Notes: generated by a model not told the origin, from the sequence alone. Counted from the first letter of the stretch, positions 51,558 through 60,969 are shown. The stretch is 64,000 nucleotides of DNA from Saccharothrix sp. (GCF_031180885.1 NZ_JAPSLK010000027.1:28089-92088); one strand, 5' to 3'. Numbers and translations: made by a program.

Positions 51558-52802
51558 GTGACGAGTTCCCCCGAGCACGACGTACAGGCGCTCGACGACG
51601 TCCGGGTCCGCTACCTGGTGACCCGGTCCGCCCTGCGTGCGGCGAAGGCGATGACCGAACCGGGGCTCAGGCCCGAAAAGCGCCTGGAAACACTGATGGA
51701 GTGTCATGGCGCCTTGCTGGCCGCCCGAGGGCCCGGCAGCCCGCTGTCGTTCGGACAGTTCCGTCGGGCGCTCAAGGACGACCTGGCCGTGCTGCTGCCC
51801 GACGGTGTCACTCCGCTGGACTTGAAGGGGACGCGGGTCGTCGACCAGGACGGTCGGGTGCCCGAGGACGCGTTCGACCTGGATCTCGAGCAGCAGATGC
51901 TGCTGAGGATGCTGCACAAGTCCGACGGTGCCGCGGCGGTGATCAGTGATCGGGAATTCCAGGCGGAACTCGATCAGGAGACCGTGTTCACCCTGTTGCG
52001 CAAGCAGGGCGAACAGGCGGTGTACGAGGCGGGCCGCACAGACTTGATCCGCCGTCCCGCGGGCCCTGTGCACGAATTGGCCGAGTTGCGGCTGCCGCCG
52101 TTGGTCGTGGACTTCTACCGGGATATTCCCTACGACTCGGCATATCGGGGTTGGTGGTTCCCCTGTCCGATCTGCCGGTGGCCGATGCGGATCACCGTGC
52201 GGAACAACGCCGGAACCACCGTGGGCGCGGCGCGCTGCTGGCATGCGCCCCACGCCGAGATGGGCGCCTCCTACCTGTTCAGCGTGCCCGCGGACGCCGG
52301 CGCTCCCCGGCTGCTTCCCGAACCCGAGCCCGTGCGGCCCACCGGCCGTGAGGCGGTGCTGTATCCGGATCTGGGCGAGGTTCCGGCGGCGTTGCCCACG
52401 GAGGGCCACAAGGCCCTCACCCGGGGAATCTGGCGCTACACGACCATTCCGGGGCTGCCCGAGCTGGCACTGCACGACAAGCTGGCCGCTCGGGGACTGA
52501 AGGTCAGTCTGTGGCCAGGGCTGGACGCCTTCGACCTCCTGGTGGAGGTGGGCCCGAAACAGGGAAGAAAGACCTCGTTCAAGGTCGACATCAAGGACTA
52601 CACGTCGGCCAGGACACTGGCCGAGCTCATCCACGCCCAGGAAGGCGATCGAGGCGGAGCCGACTGGCTCGTGGTGCCCGATCACCATGGTGGCCACGTG
52701 CCGCTGCTGTCGGGCGTGTGCGCCAAGTACGACATGCGGGTGGCCACCGCCTCCGAGTTCGGCGAGATGGTCTGCGAGAAGGCCGGGGTGAGCTGGGCAT
52801 GA
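51558..52802 (+). CDS. PD-(D/E)xK-type endonuclease of the pPIWI-RE island (pPIWI_RE_REase)
   Basis: 414 aa. A central zinc-ribbon-like part has FPCPICRWPMR near residue 205 and then RCWHAPHAEMG near 228. The C-terminal nuclease domain starts at WPGLDAFDLLVEV (Asp near 323-326) and has FKVDIKDYTSA near 340, the D...(D/E)xK arrangement of restriction endonuclease folds; then VVPDHHGGH and the tail. The product is the first gene of the three-gene pPIWI-RE island. Its stop overlaps the helicase start (ATGA). No ribosome site precedes GTG 51558; leaderless translation is possible. Role: cutting DNA, presumably at the site selected by the partner proteins. Confidence 0.78.
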   Translation: MTSSPEHDVQALDDVRVRYLVTRSALRAAKAMTEPGLRPEKRLETLMECHGALLAARGPGSPLSFGQFRRALKDDLAVLLPDGVTPLDLKGTRVVDQDGRVPEDAFDLDLEQQMLLRMLHKSDGAAAVISDREFQAELDQETVFTLLRKQGEQAVYEAGRTDLIRRPAGPVHELAELRLPPLVVDFYRDIPYDSAYRGWWFPCPICRWPMRITVRNNAGTTVGAARCWHAPHAEMGASYLFSVPADAGAPRLLPEPEPVRPTGREAVLYPDLGEVPAALPTEGHKALTRGIWRYTTIPGLPELALHDKLAARGLKVSLWPGLDAFDLLVEVGPKQGRKTSFKVDIKDYTSARTLAELIHAQEGDRGGADWLVVPDHHGGHVPLLSGVCAKYDMRVATASEFGEMVCEKAGVSWA

Positions 52803-55800
52803 GCGACCTGCCGACCGGGCACACCGCGATCTACGCCGCACTGGCCCTCGCGGCCCACTACTTCCCCCGGGAAAGCGAGGACGGCTCGCGCGGCGCCGCG
52901 CCGTTCGCCGAGGCGGCGTTCCTCCTGTCGGGGAAGTACCGGGCATGGGACCGCTGGACGCTGCTGCCGCACGAGGAGAAGCAGCGGATCGCCCTGGTGT
53001 GCTCGATTGCCCCCGCCGAACTCGCCGACGTCGCGCGATTCTCCGTGGCGGCGCGCTCGCTGCTGGCACGGCTGGACACCGACTCACCCGGTGACACGTT
53101 GGTCATGGCGCCCTTCGACCTCGCGGGCGACAACCCGTTCGCCGCCGACGCGGTGTTGCCCCGGCTCGGGGGCGACCCGCTGGGCTATGTCGACCGTCTG
53201 ACCGCGCGGTTCCGGCGCCCGAGCGCTCGCCCCAAGCCCGCGGAATTCGCCGGACCCGGCACGTGGAAGACCGGAGAGATCTTCGTCAAGGACCTCGGAC
53301 AGATCCACGGACGGGTAACGATCCCCGCCTACCCCCGATTCACCCAGGCTCTCGACCACGACAGCCTGCCCCACGTGTCGACCGCGCCGCACCTGGCCGA
53401 CCTGCGCATCCCGAAACCCGAGCTGCTCGACCTCGCCGAGAAGATCGACTCGCGCTACCCGGAGGACGTGCGCTATCTGCACAGCGTCCTGGAGGGCTTG
53501 TTCGCCGTGCTCGACACCAGCGACACCATCTCCCCCGCGGAGGTGTTACGGCTGACCGCCGGCGGCATGGAGATCTTCAACGCGCCGACCGGCACCGGCA
53601 AGAGCGTGCTGGTGCGCGTCATGGCCGCCTGGTTCGCCGCGCGGAACCTGCGGGTGGCGATCGTCCTGCCCGACATCAAGGCATGCCTGGCCCTGACCCG
53701 CAACGTGCGTGGGGACCTGGCCCACCTGCACCGCAGCCGGGTCATCGAGCACGAGCCCGGCTGCGCGCACCTGATGTCGTCCTCGGGCATGCACGAGCGG
53801 GCGGTCAAACTCGCCTCCTTGATCAAGGAGGACCCGGACGCGCCGGGGGAGTGGGGCGACCGGGCCGAACGCGATGTCGACCCGCTGGCGTACGGGTGTG
53901 CGCTCAAGACGTTCCTCGACGCCACCGGCGACTATCCGCCCGGCCGTGAACCGTGCCTGTCGCTGCACCGCCAGGGCGTCGGATCGGCGGCCTGCCCCTG
54001 GATCCCGACGTGCGGGAAGTACACGCCGGTGTACGAGTCGGCCCAGGCCAACGTCGTGATCATGAACCACTACGTGTTCATGCAGGGCAACCTGCGCATC
54101 GGCGTCAATCTCGATGGCCGCGCGGTGCGTGGGATGACCGCTGCGGAGTTCGCGCTGCGGACCTGCCACGCGGTCCTGGTCGACGAGGTCGACCAATTCC
54201 AGTCCCGGGCCGTGGACAAGTGCGCCAGCGAGATCGTCCTGCACTCGCGACGTCACTGGTCGGCTGCGCCCCAGGAGATCGACACCGACGCCAAGCGGTT
54301 GACCATCGACGACGAGCACAACCTCCTGCCAGCCGTCAGCCACGTCCGGCTCATGGCCGAGTTCCTCCTGCTCAGCATCTGCAAGAACGCCCTGAGCCTG
54401 CACGTCACCGAGGACGAACGGACACAGACGCGAATCCCGGACCAGACCAGCACCCGTTGGCACCTGGCCCGCGGACGCGACCGCACCCTGCTGCGGCTGT
54501 TGTGGCCGGAGGAGGAAACGGAGGACGAGACGTCCATTCCGGTCGAGCTGTTCCACAGACTCAACGCGCTCATGCCCGCCCGATACCGGAGCCGGGACCC
54601 GCTGCTCGGTCCGTCTGGGCCTCTCGATCCGGTCTGGCAGGACGTGCGGGAAGCGCTCAGCGCGCTGATCGCACCCCGCGGCGAGCACCTGCTCGACCAG
54701 GTCAAGATCGAACTGCACAGGCTGCTCGAGGCCGGCGTCAAGGACCCGCACCGACGCGCCCAGGCCATCAACCTGCTCGTCACCCGGACCGCGATGATCG
54801 AACTGGACGAGGCGCTGGCGGTCCTGCAGGGCAAAGCTCACGACTACCGGTCCTCGGGACTGCGCTCGGCCCACAGGATCGTCGAAGGCGTGCAGCCCTC
54901 CGCCGTCTCCGCCGCCCTGCCGTTGGGGATGCTCGGACGATCCATCACCGGCTACCGCGTCACCGGCCTCGACGACAAGGAGAAGAACGCCACCTTGGTC
55001 GCTCAGACCATCGCCGGCGACCCGCACACCTTCACCGCCGAACTGGGCGGCATCGTGTCGCTGATCCTGGCCGGCGTCGAACGACCGGTGATGGGCCTGT
55101 CCGCCACCGCATACTTTCCCCAGGCGGTGCGCGAACACCTGTTCGCCCCGGTGCGGTGGTGGATGACCGACGCGCAGGCCGAGTCCATCCGGGCCCGCAA
55201 ACACCGCATCGACTACGGCGAAGGCCACCCCCTGTTCGGCGAGCCCATCAAGATCTCCGGAACCCACCCCAGCCGCAAGAAAGACGCACTCATCGAACTG
55301 GGCACCAACCTCTACGACCGGCACATCCACCGCGAACTCACCCGCAGCAGCAAAGACGGCCGGGGACGTGTCCTGGTCGTGGCCAACTCCTACCAACAGT
55401 GCGCGTGGCTGGCCCGCGGCATCAGCCGAGCCGGACACTACGACGGCGGACTGTGCCTGGCCGTGCGCGCCGAAGACCTCACCAGCACCGACCCGGAGCT
55501 GCCCCGGCAGAATGTCGCCGTACGGCTGACGGCAGAGGAGTTTGAGGACTTCCCCAGCCACGGCAAGATCCTGGTCGTCCCTCTGTCGCTGATCGCGCGC
55601 GGCCTCAACATCGTCGTCGGCACCCGCTCGGCGGTCCGATCGGTGTACCTGTGCGTGCGTCCTCTCGCGCTGCTCGACGACCCCGCCGAGATGTACGGCA
55701 GCATCAACGCCGCCGGTCTGCGCGCGCTGCTCGCGGGCGGTTCGCCCGACCCGTCATACGTCCTCGCCGAAGCCCGCGAGGCGGCCACGGAGCGACTCGC

Positions 55801-56122
55801 GCTGCTGTTGCGCACAGCGCCGCAGTTCACGGCGATGCACAAGTCGCTACAGGACGAAGTCGTCGCGGGCATGATCGTCGATCTGATCCAGCTCGCCGGA
55901 CGTGCCCGCCGCGGCGGCACCGATGCCGTGCTGCACATGGTCGACTACGCCTTCCACGAGGACACCTGGAGCGCCGACCTGGAGACCGTCCTGCGACGCA
56001 TCCACTCCCTGTGGCCCCCCGACGTGCGACAGCGCATGAACGACCTGTACGGGGAGGCCCTCAACGCCTTCCTTTCCTACGCCGGTATCGACGCCCCCGC
56101 ATCCGGCCACCCCAGCATCTGA
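52799..56122 (+). CDS. DinG/XPD-type superfamily 2 helicase of the pPIWI-RE island
   Basis: 1107 aa. An N-terminal 240-residue extension precedes the motor. Walker A: NAPTGTGKSVLVR near residue 261-272. An iron-sulfur-type cysteine set follows (GCALKTF, REPCLS, SAACPWIPTCGKY) and NHYVFMQ. Motif II is LVDEVDQF near 460. C-terminal motifs include PVMGLSATAYFP, LVVANSYQQ, and IQLAGRARRGG (motif VI). This matches the DinG-like helicase linked to pPIWI-RE. The ATG overlaps the nuclease stop. It should unwind DNA or RNA:DNA hybrids for the complex. Confidence 0.82.
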   Translation: MSDLPTGHTAIYAALALAAHYFPRESEDGSRGAAPFAEAAFLLSGKYRAWDRWTLLPHEEKQRIALVCSIAPAELADVARFSVAARSLLARLDTDSPGDTLVMAPFDLAGDNPFAADAVLPRLGGDPLGYVDRLTARFRRPSARPKPAEFAGPGTWKTGEIFVKDLGQIHGRVTIPAYPRFTQALDHDSLPHVSTAPHLADLRIPKPELLDLAEKIDSRYPEDVRYLHSVLEGLFAVLDTSDTISPAEVLRLTAGGMEIFNAPTGTGKSVLVRVMAAWFAARNLRVAIVLPDIKACLALTRNVRGDLAHLHRSRVIEHEPGCAHLMSSSGMHERAVKLASLIKEDPDAPGEWGDRAERDVDPLAYGCALKTFLDATGDYPPGREPCLSLHRQGVGSAACPWIPTCGKYTPVYESAQANVVIMNHYVFMQGNLRIGVNLDGRAVRGMTAAEFALRTCHAVLVDEVDQFQSRAVDKCASEIVLHSRRHWSAAPQEIDTDAKRLTIDDEHNLLPAVSHVRLMAEFLLLSICKNALSLHVTEDERTQTRIPDQTSTRWHLARGRDRTLLRLLWPEEETEDETSIPVELFHRLNALMPARYRSRDPLLGPSGPLDPVWQDVREALSALIAPRGEHLLDQVKIELHRLLEAGVKDPHRRAQAINLLVTRTAMIELDEALAVLQGKAHDYRSSGLRSAHRIVEGVQPSAVSAALPLGMLGRSITGYRVTGLDDKEKNATLVAQTIAGDPHTFTAELGGIVSLILAGVERPVMGLSATAYFPQAVREHLFAPVRWWMTDAQAESIRARKHRIDYGEGHPLFGEPIKISGTHPSRKKDALIELGTNLYDRHIHRELTRSSKDGRGRVLVVANSYQQCAWLARGISRAGHYDGGLCLAVRAEDLTSTDPELPRQNVAVRLTAEEFEDFPSHGKILVVPLSLIARGLNIVVGTRSAVRSVYLCVRPLALLDDPAEMYGSINAAGLRALLAGGSPDPSYVLAEAREAATERLALLLRTAPQFTAMHKSLQDEVVAGMIVDLIQLAGRARRGGTDAVLHMVDYAFHEDTWSADLETVLRRIHSLWPPDVRQRMNDLYGEALNAFLSYAGIDAPASGHPSI

Positions 56123-56150
56123 TGGAAAGCACGAGAGAGAACGAGACCCC

Positions 56151-59000
56151 GTGACCGAGCACGACCTGGCACCCGGCAAGTACCTCAACACCCTAGCCGT
56201 CCGTTGCACCCCTGAGCTGGTCGGCGACTCCGCGGTCCACGTACGGCACTTCGACGACGTGACCTGGAAGTTGTGGGACGACTTCGACCTGCACTGCAAG
56301 CGGAAATGCGGCAGCGACGACGCCCAAGCCCCCTACTCCGTCGCCACCACCGTCCTGAGCATGATCACCGGCGGCTACGTCTACCTCGAACCCGACCGAC
56401 GTGGACCGTTCCTCGCCTCGCTCACTCCGATCGACAGCACGCTGCTGCGCCGCGCGTTCACGCTCACCTACCACCTGGCCCTCGGGCAGCAGGTTGGCAC
56501 GATCGACCTGACCGCGCCACCGGAGCTGGCCAAGCGGATCGCCGACACCCCGGAGACCAAGTACCAGCTGGCCGACCATCTCCAGCCCGTCCACGACACC
56601 CAGCCCACCGCCCCTGGCTGGCTGTACCGCACAGTCACCTGGGAGCTGTCCCAGCGGCTGGCCGCCCAACCCTGGGCGATCTCCGACGACAGGAGCATCA
56701 CGCTACGGCCCGACTCCACGGGCGGCCTCGTGGCCTTCGACGATCCCTGGCAGAACGAGCAAGGCGGCCGTTACGCCCTGTCTCGGACCGCGCTGCGCCT
56801 CAAGACCGTTCCCAACATCAAAAATCCCGTCGTGCTGGTGGGTTCACGCGTTACCCGCATCTCCTCCTCCCTGGTCTTCGCCAGAACCGCGCTGGCCGAA
56901 CAGCCCGGCCGCGGGCACCCCCTGCTGGAGGTCACCCTCAACGGCAGGGGCGGCGCCCGCACCATCAACCGCCTCGCCCTGCAAGCCCTCGGCCGGCTGG
57001 AGATGGACTACTCCGTCCTGCGCACCATCGACGAGCGGTCCAAGCGGGAACAGAAGCTTCTCGCCGAGGCCAAGGAGAACAACCAACCGGCCCGCTTCCC
57101 TCAAGACCATCCCGGACAGGTCTGGCCGATCCTGCCCAAGAACTACACCTTTCCCATCGGCACCGGCACCGGTATGCAGCACCTCAGGCTCCTGCACCGC
57201 CACGTCATCAGCGTTTTCCCCGACACGGCAGTACCGCTGGAAGCCCGCGAGGTGCGCGTCGCCATGCCACGCCGCCCCACGGACCCGGAGAACATCTCCA
57301 AGCAGGAATACCAGCGCCGCAAGCAAGCACGAGAGCAACATCCGGACCCCAAGACGCTCGGGCCGATCCGTGAACGCGGCAGCCTGTTCCCCACACCGGA
57401 GTCCATCCGAGCCAGCGTCGAGAGCGCCGGATTCACGTCACTGCGAATCCTGTGCCTGTGGTACCGGGACGAGACCCGCCTGCGGATGCTCGACACCCTC
57501 CGCAAGACCTTCGACCTCGACCCCCAGGCCCTGGACCCCCACGACGGCGAGGAACTCCGCCTGCACGGCGAGCAGATCACCGCGGTCTTCCACCACGCCG
57601 AGAACTTCCTCAAGCCCGGCACCGCAGGCAACCGCACTGCGGCGCTGACCGCCGTGGACGCCTCCCTGACGACCCACCACCACGTGCTCGTCGGCGCCTG
57701 GTGTGAAACCGAGATCCCCACCCCGGCCGACAGCGACAACCCCGGCGAGACCAGCCTCGACGACCTCGACGCCAAGCCACAGACCAAGAAATTCCTCGCC
57801 GCGCGCGGCGTGCCGACGCAGTACCTGCTCGGCAAGGACGACAAGGGCGTGATCCAACCGAAAGCCAAAGACCACGCCGCCGAGATGGCACTGCTGGACC
57901 TCTACCGCTCGCTGGGCATCGTCGACGACCGCATCGCCAACGCCCTACGGCCCGAGAAGAACGGCTATCCCGTCGACCGCATCGCCCACGTCGGAATCTA
58001 CGTGCGCCAACAGAACCGGCGCAGGGGCGAGTTCGGCCAACCCAAGGTGATCGTCACCGCGTCGGCCCTCGTGCCCCCGCAGGACGGCAACGGGGTCTGG
58101 ACCATGCTCGGCTGGAGTTCCATCAAACCGGAATGGCAGCCCTACCACTCCGCACAGACCGCCTTCCACGCCGGCGCCTACCCGGAGGGCATCAACGACA
58201 AGAAGTCCTACCGGCAACGCTGGGACGACGCGGCCGACACCGTCGAACGCGCCCTCGCCGACCTGGCGGAGGAACTGGACGACATCCCGTACGCCGTCAC
58301 CATCGACGCCGCCGCCTCACGGCGGATGTGGGACGGGCTGCAGAACATGCACCTCGGCGGCTCCTCCGACAACAAGAAGAGCCGCTACTGGCTTCCCGGC
58401 AGCAGCCTGCCCCCGGACGAGCGCCCCCGCGCTGTCATCCGCGTCAACACCGACGACGAAGAAGTACCCCAACCGGTCGGCACCACCCACATCGCCCGAT
58501 CCAAGCACAGCGAACCCGTCGAGAAAGAAACCGCGCGAACCCTCTACGCGATCACCACGGACTTCGGCACCCCGGTATGGATCCTCTGCAACGTACCCCG
58601 AGCCTACGACGGAGACGGCGCCGGGCGACTCGGGTCGAAGTACACTCGGTGGGACGCCAAGCGATCCGTCTCCTCCGAGAAAAAGGAGGAGCGGCGCAAG
58701 GGCGAGATGTCCCAAAACTGGTACTCCATGACGGCCAACGAGATCATCCCGCTCGCGTGCGCCGACGACGTATCCGCGGAAGCCCTCGCCATTACCACCG
58801 CGAAGCTCTGCCACCAAGCCCAATTCTGGGACGGCCGGTCGCGCCTGCCCATCCCACTCCACGCCGCCAAGCAGATGGACCTGGACCACCCCCAATACCG
58901 GCGCACCGTCGCCCCAGAAGAGAAGATCGACACCGAACCCGGGTCAGCCCAGGGCGTGCTGGATGAGCGTCTCGCAAGCCAGGACATACAGCAGCGGTAG
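56151..59000 (+). CDS. pPIWI-RE protein (Argonaute/PIWI-superfamily, RE clade)
   Basis: 949 aa. GTG at 56151, 28 bases after the helicase stop. The N-terminal half matches the pPIWI-RE X-type region; the C-terminal half is the RNase H-like PIWI module: GIYVRQQNRRRGEF near 614, VTIDAAASRRMWDGLQN near 716, AVIRVNTDDEEVPQP near 760 with a candidate conserved Arg, and NWYSMTANEIIPL near 856-868 with the candidate conserved Glu that give the clade its name. The end has CHQAQFWDGRSRLPIPLH. Prokaryotic pPIWI-RE proteins were predicted to bind RNA or RNA:DNA hybrids and guide the helicase and nuclease; activity has not been tested in this system, as far as I know. Confidence 0.85.
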   Translation: MTEHDLAPGKYLNTLAVRCTPELVGDSAVHVRHFDDVTWKLWDDFDLHCKRKCGSDDAQAPYSVATTVLSMITGGYVYLEPDRRGPFLASLTPIDSTLLRRAFTLTYHLALGQQVGTIDLTAPPELAKRIADTPETKYQLADHLQPVHDTQPTAPGWLYRTVTWELSQRLAAQPWAISDDRSITLRPDSTGGLVAFDDPWQNEQGGRYALSRTALRLKTVPNIKNPVVLVGSRVTRISSSLVFARTALAEQPGRGHPLLEVTLNGRGGARTINRLALQALGRLEMDYSVLRTIDERSKREQKLLAEAKENNQPARFPQDHPGQVWPILPKNYTFPIGTGTGMQHLRLLHRHVISVFPDTAVPLEAREVRVAMPRRPTDPENISKQEYQRRKQAREQHPDPKTLGPIRERGSLFPTPESIRASVESAGFTSLRILCLWYRDETRLRMLDTLRKTFDLDPQALDPHDGEELRLHGEQITAVFHHAENFLKPGTAGNRTAALTAVDASLTTHHHVLVGAWCETEIPTPADSDNPGETSLDDLDAKPQTKKFLAARGVPTQYLLGKDDKGVIQPKAKDHAAEMALLDLYRSLGIVDDRIANALRPEKNGYPVDRIAHVGIYVRQQNRRRGEFGQPKVIVTASALVPPQDGNGVWTMLGWSSIKPEWQPYHSAQTAFHAGAYPEGINDKKSYRQRWDDAADTVERALADLAEELDDIPYAVTIDAAASRRMWDGLQNMHLGGSSDNKKSRYWLPGSSLPPDERPRAVIRVNTDDEEVPQPVGTTHIARSKHSEPVEKETARTLYAITTDFGTPVWILCNVPRAYDGDGAGRLGSKYTRWDAKRSVSSEKKEERRKGEMSQNWYSMTANEIIPLACADDVSAEALAITTAKLCHQAQFWDGRSRLPIPLHAAKQMDLDHPQYRRTVAPEEKIDTEPGSAQGVLDERLASQDIQQR

Positions 59001-59004
59001 AGAT

Positions 59005-59040
59005 GTGCGGGGTCAGGTGGATTACCGCCGGGCCCCGCAC
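59005..59040 (+). terminator. Hairpin terminator of the pPIWI-RE island
   Basis: GTGCGGGG at 59005-59012 and CCCCGCAC at 59033-59040 form a perfect 8-bp stem with a 20-base loop, five bases past the pPIWI-RE stop. It is the likely end of the transcript. Confidence 0.6.
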
Positions 59041-59269
59041 GATCCCTCTAGAATTAACCGAATGGGAAAGTTGGTTAACGTCAGGTCGGCCGGTTGGTAA
59101 TCGGTTGATCGTCAGGGTCTTTGAGAACTCGTGCGATCGCTAAAACGTTATTGCAATGGCCTTCGTTGTCTGGCAGTCCAAGTGCCCATCGAGGGTTCCC
59201 CCGGGCTTGCCGTTAAAGCTTTAGCGGGATCGACGTTAGTTAATGCATTACTGCAAGGTGGAGGTAGAA
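59041..59269. promoter_or_regulatory. AT-rich promoter region of the Mrr gene
   Basis: 229 bases of clearly lower GC than average, with TTAACC at 59054-59059 and GGTTAA at 59073-59078 forming an inverted repeat, and further GGTTGGTAATCGGTTG and TTAGTTAATGCATTA words. Such composition suggests horizontal acquisition of the unit that follows. Confidence 0.4.
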
Positions 59270-59896
59270 ATGACAGTCCTGGAACGAATCAAGAAGATGT
59301 CGCCGGCCTCGCGGGTTGTCGCGGCGATAGTGATACTCATGGCGTCGGACTTCGCCCGGGAACATCCCGTGCTGTCGACGGTGACTGCGGCAATGTTAAT
59401 GGGCATATTAGTGGCCGTGCTGGTGACGCGGCGGCGTAATCGCCATGCTGAGCGATTGCGCCAGATTGAACGCGAACGTGCAATTGAGGTCACCGACGGT
59501 ATGGATGGGGCCGAATTCGAGAAATGGACTGCGCGACTGTTGGCGCGATCGGGCTGTAGAGATGTTAGAGTTGTCGGTCGCTCAGGGGATATGGGTGCCG
59601 ATGTGGTGGCCATATCCCCAAGCGGTGGCCGGCTTGTCGTGCAGTGCAAACGTTACACTGACAAGAAGGTGGGAAGCGGGTCGGTTCAATCCTTCTCGGG
59701 GACCGCCTGGCACATTCACAAAGCAAGTCTTGCGATGATGGTCACCACAACGGCTTTCACGAAGCCGGCTCAGGAGGTGGCGGCGAGGATACCCGGAATG
59801 GTGCTCATCGATCGGTCCGCTCTCGCTGAGTGGGCCCGCACTGATGTCCTCCCCGGGATCGACGGTGCAGTTCGGCGCTCACCTGCATCCGCATGA
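59270..59896 (+). CDS. Mrr-type restriction endonuclease with N-terminal membrane helices
   Basis: 208 aa; the ATG at 59270 follows AAGGTGGAGGT. Two hydrophobic segments at about 14-27 and 36-54, then a basic linker and an Mrr catalytic domain: DGAEFEKWTARLLARSG, GDMGADVVAIS (Asp111), LVVQCKRY (Gln125-x-Lys127), and GSVQSFSGTAWHIHKA. All the (D)-(QxK) residues of Mrr nucleases are present. The membrane anchor is unusual for classical Mrr but common in actinobacterial versions. It lies directly after the pPIWI-RE island and may belong to the same defence region. Confidence 0.82.
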   Translation: MTVLERIKKMSPASRVVAAIVILMASDFAREHPVLSTVTAAMLMGILVAVLVTRRRNRHAERLRQIERERAIEVTDGMDGAEFEKWTARLLARSGCRDVRVVGRSGDMGADVVAISPSGGRLVVQCKRYTDKKVGSGSVQSFSGTAWHIHKASLAMMVTTTAFTKPAQEVAARIPGMVLIDRSALAEWARTDVLPGIDGAVRRSPASA

Positions 59897-60264
59897 CGCT
59901 GCCTAGCGCACTGTAGGTCTCTTGTGTCCGGAATGGGTGTCGGCCAATTGAAACGGTGCTGCGCGGAACAGTCGATTTCGTCACCCCTGCGGCCGACCTC
60001 GTGGAGCTCGACCGCAACCACCTCGATCGCGGTCTCCGCAGCGCCCTCGAGTTCGGCGAACACGTCCTCCAGTTCGTCCGACGGCTCCCCGTCAAGTCCG
60101 ACGACGGTGTAGAAGTCCTTCTCCACCGTGGCGTCGTTGATCGAGATCCGGTGCCGCGTGGTGCCCGGGATTACGACGCGCATGAGCTGGTTGCGGTCGT
60201 CGGCGAAACGCCGCAGGTGCGACTTCGGCACGGTGTGGTGGCGCCGCTTGCGCTGAGGGCTCAT
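59770..60264 (-). pseudogene. DUF4238 protein, truncated
   Basis: The N-terminal 85-90 residues are DUF4238-like: RRHHTVPKSHLRRFADD, GTTRHRISINDATVEKDFY, DGEPSDELEDVFAELEG, AIEVVAVE. Family members are usually 250-300 aa. Here sense stops near 59990 and the frame runs into the complement of the Mrr 3' end, stopping at 59770. The 3' part has been lost in a deletion joining the two convergent genes. Confidence 0.55.
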
Positions 60265-60383
60265 GGGCGCAGTTCCGATCGAGTGTTGGACGCCGTTGAT
60301 GCCGGCGCTGTCCCGGCCGGCAGGACTTTCCGAACCTGGACGATCTCGTCTGAGGGGACCAGGGTCCGAGCGCGCCGTGCCGG

Positions 60384-60548
60384 TCAGTAGTTTCCCATGC
60401 CGGTGTCGTCACCCCGGCTGGTTCCGCGGCGGTCGTCGCCTTTCGACGTTCGGCCGTCGGGCGGCGTTCGTCCGTGCCGTTGCTCCCAGGCGTCCTTCGC
60501 TTGCCGGACCTTCTCACGGAACTTGGTCCGATTAAATCCGAGGCCCAT
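60384..60548 (-). CDS. Small basic protein, 54 aa
   Basis: ATG at 60548 follows GAGGTGG. It reads GLGFNRTKFREKVRQAKDAW, EQRHGRTPPDG and a charged tail. It may be a small nucleic-acid-binding or antitoxin-like protein. No family recognised. Confidence 0.45.
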   Translation of the reverse strand: MGLGFNRTKFREKVRQAKDAWEQRHGRTPPDGRTSKGDDRRGTSRGDDTGMGNY

Positions 60549-60628
60549 GTCGACCACCTCACGGTGCCACCGGCGCGGGCGTCCGATGCGGACGTGCGCC
60601 CAGGCAGCTCTCAATGGGGTAATCGGCG

Positions 60629-60969
60629 TTGCGCCATGCGTGGTACGACGCCTGCGGCTGCGAGCAGGAGGTCGACCGGGACTTCGTGCCCGACCACGAG
60701 ATCCGCGCTCTCATGGCGCGGGGTCAACACCCAACTTTGGCCACGCGGGCCGCCGGCGGTCACCGGGGTCGTGTTCGTCGACCAGCAGCTCCGGTGGAGG
60801 CGTTGGACGGGCCGGTGCTGCCTTGCCTGCTGGCCATGCTGGACCGGGTCCGCTCAGCGCTGGGAGGGCTGCCGCTGACAGGCGACCGACGCCCTGCCCC
60901 TGACATCCCGATGACGCCTCGCAGCAGATGCACGTGTTGTCGGTCCGCGCCGATAGCGTGGTCGCGTGA
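60629..60969 (+). pseudogene. Small unidentified protein with three apparent one-base indels
   Basis: The first frame gives WYDACGCEQEVDRDFVPDHE, IRALMARGQHPTLATRA. Sense then shifts to another frame (VTGVVFVDQQL) and back (PVEALDGPVLPCLLAML, DRVRSALGGLPL), then to a third (DDASQQMHVLSVRADSVVA) that ends at 60969 overlapping the next GTG start as GTGA. That needs one G removed near 60758 and one C added near 60789 and 60912. So either a decayed gene or assembly errors. The start is uncertain (TTG 60629). Confidence 0.45.

Noticed and set aside
53546-55561. Minus-strand frame of 671 aa inside the helicase gene
   Set aside because: Complement of the helicase; the helicase frame has all motifs and continuous codon bias.
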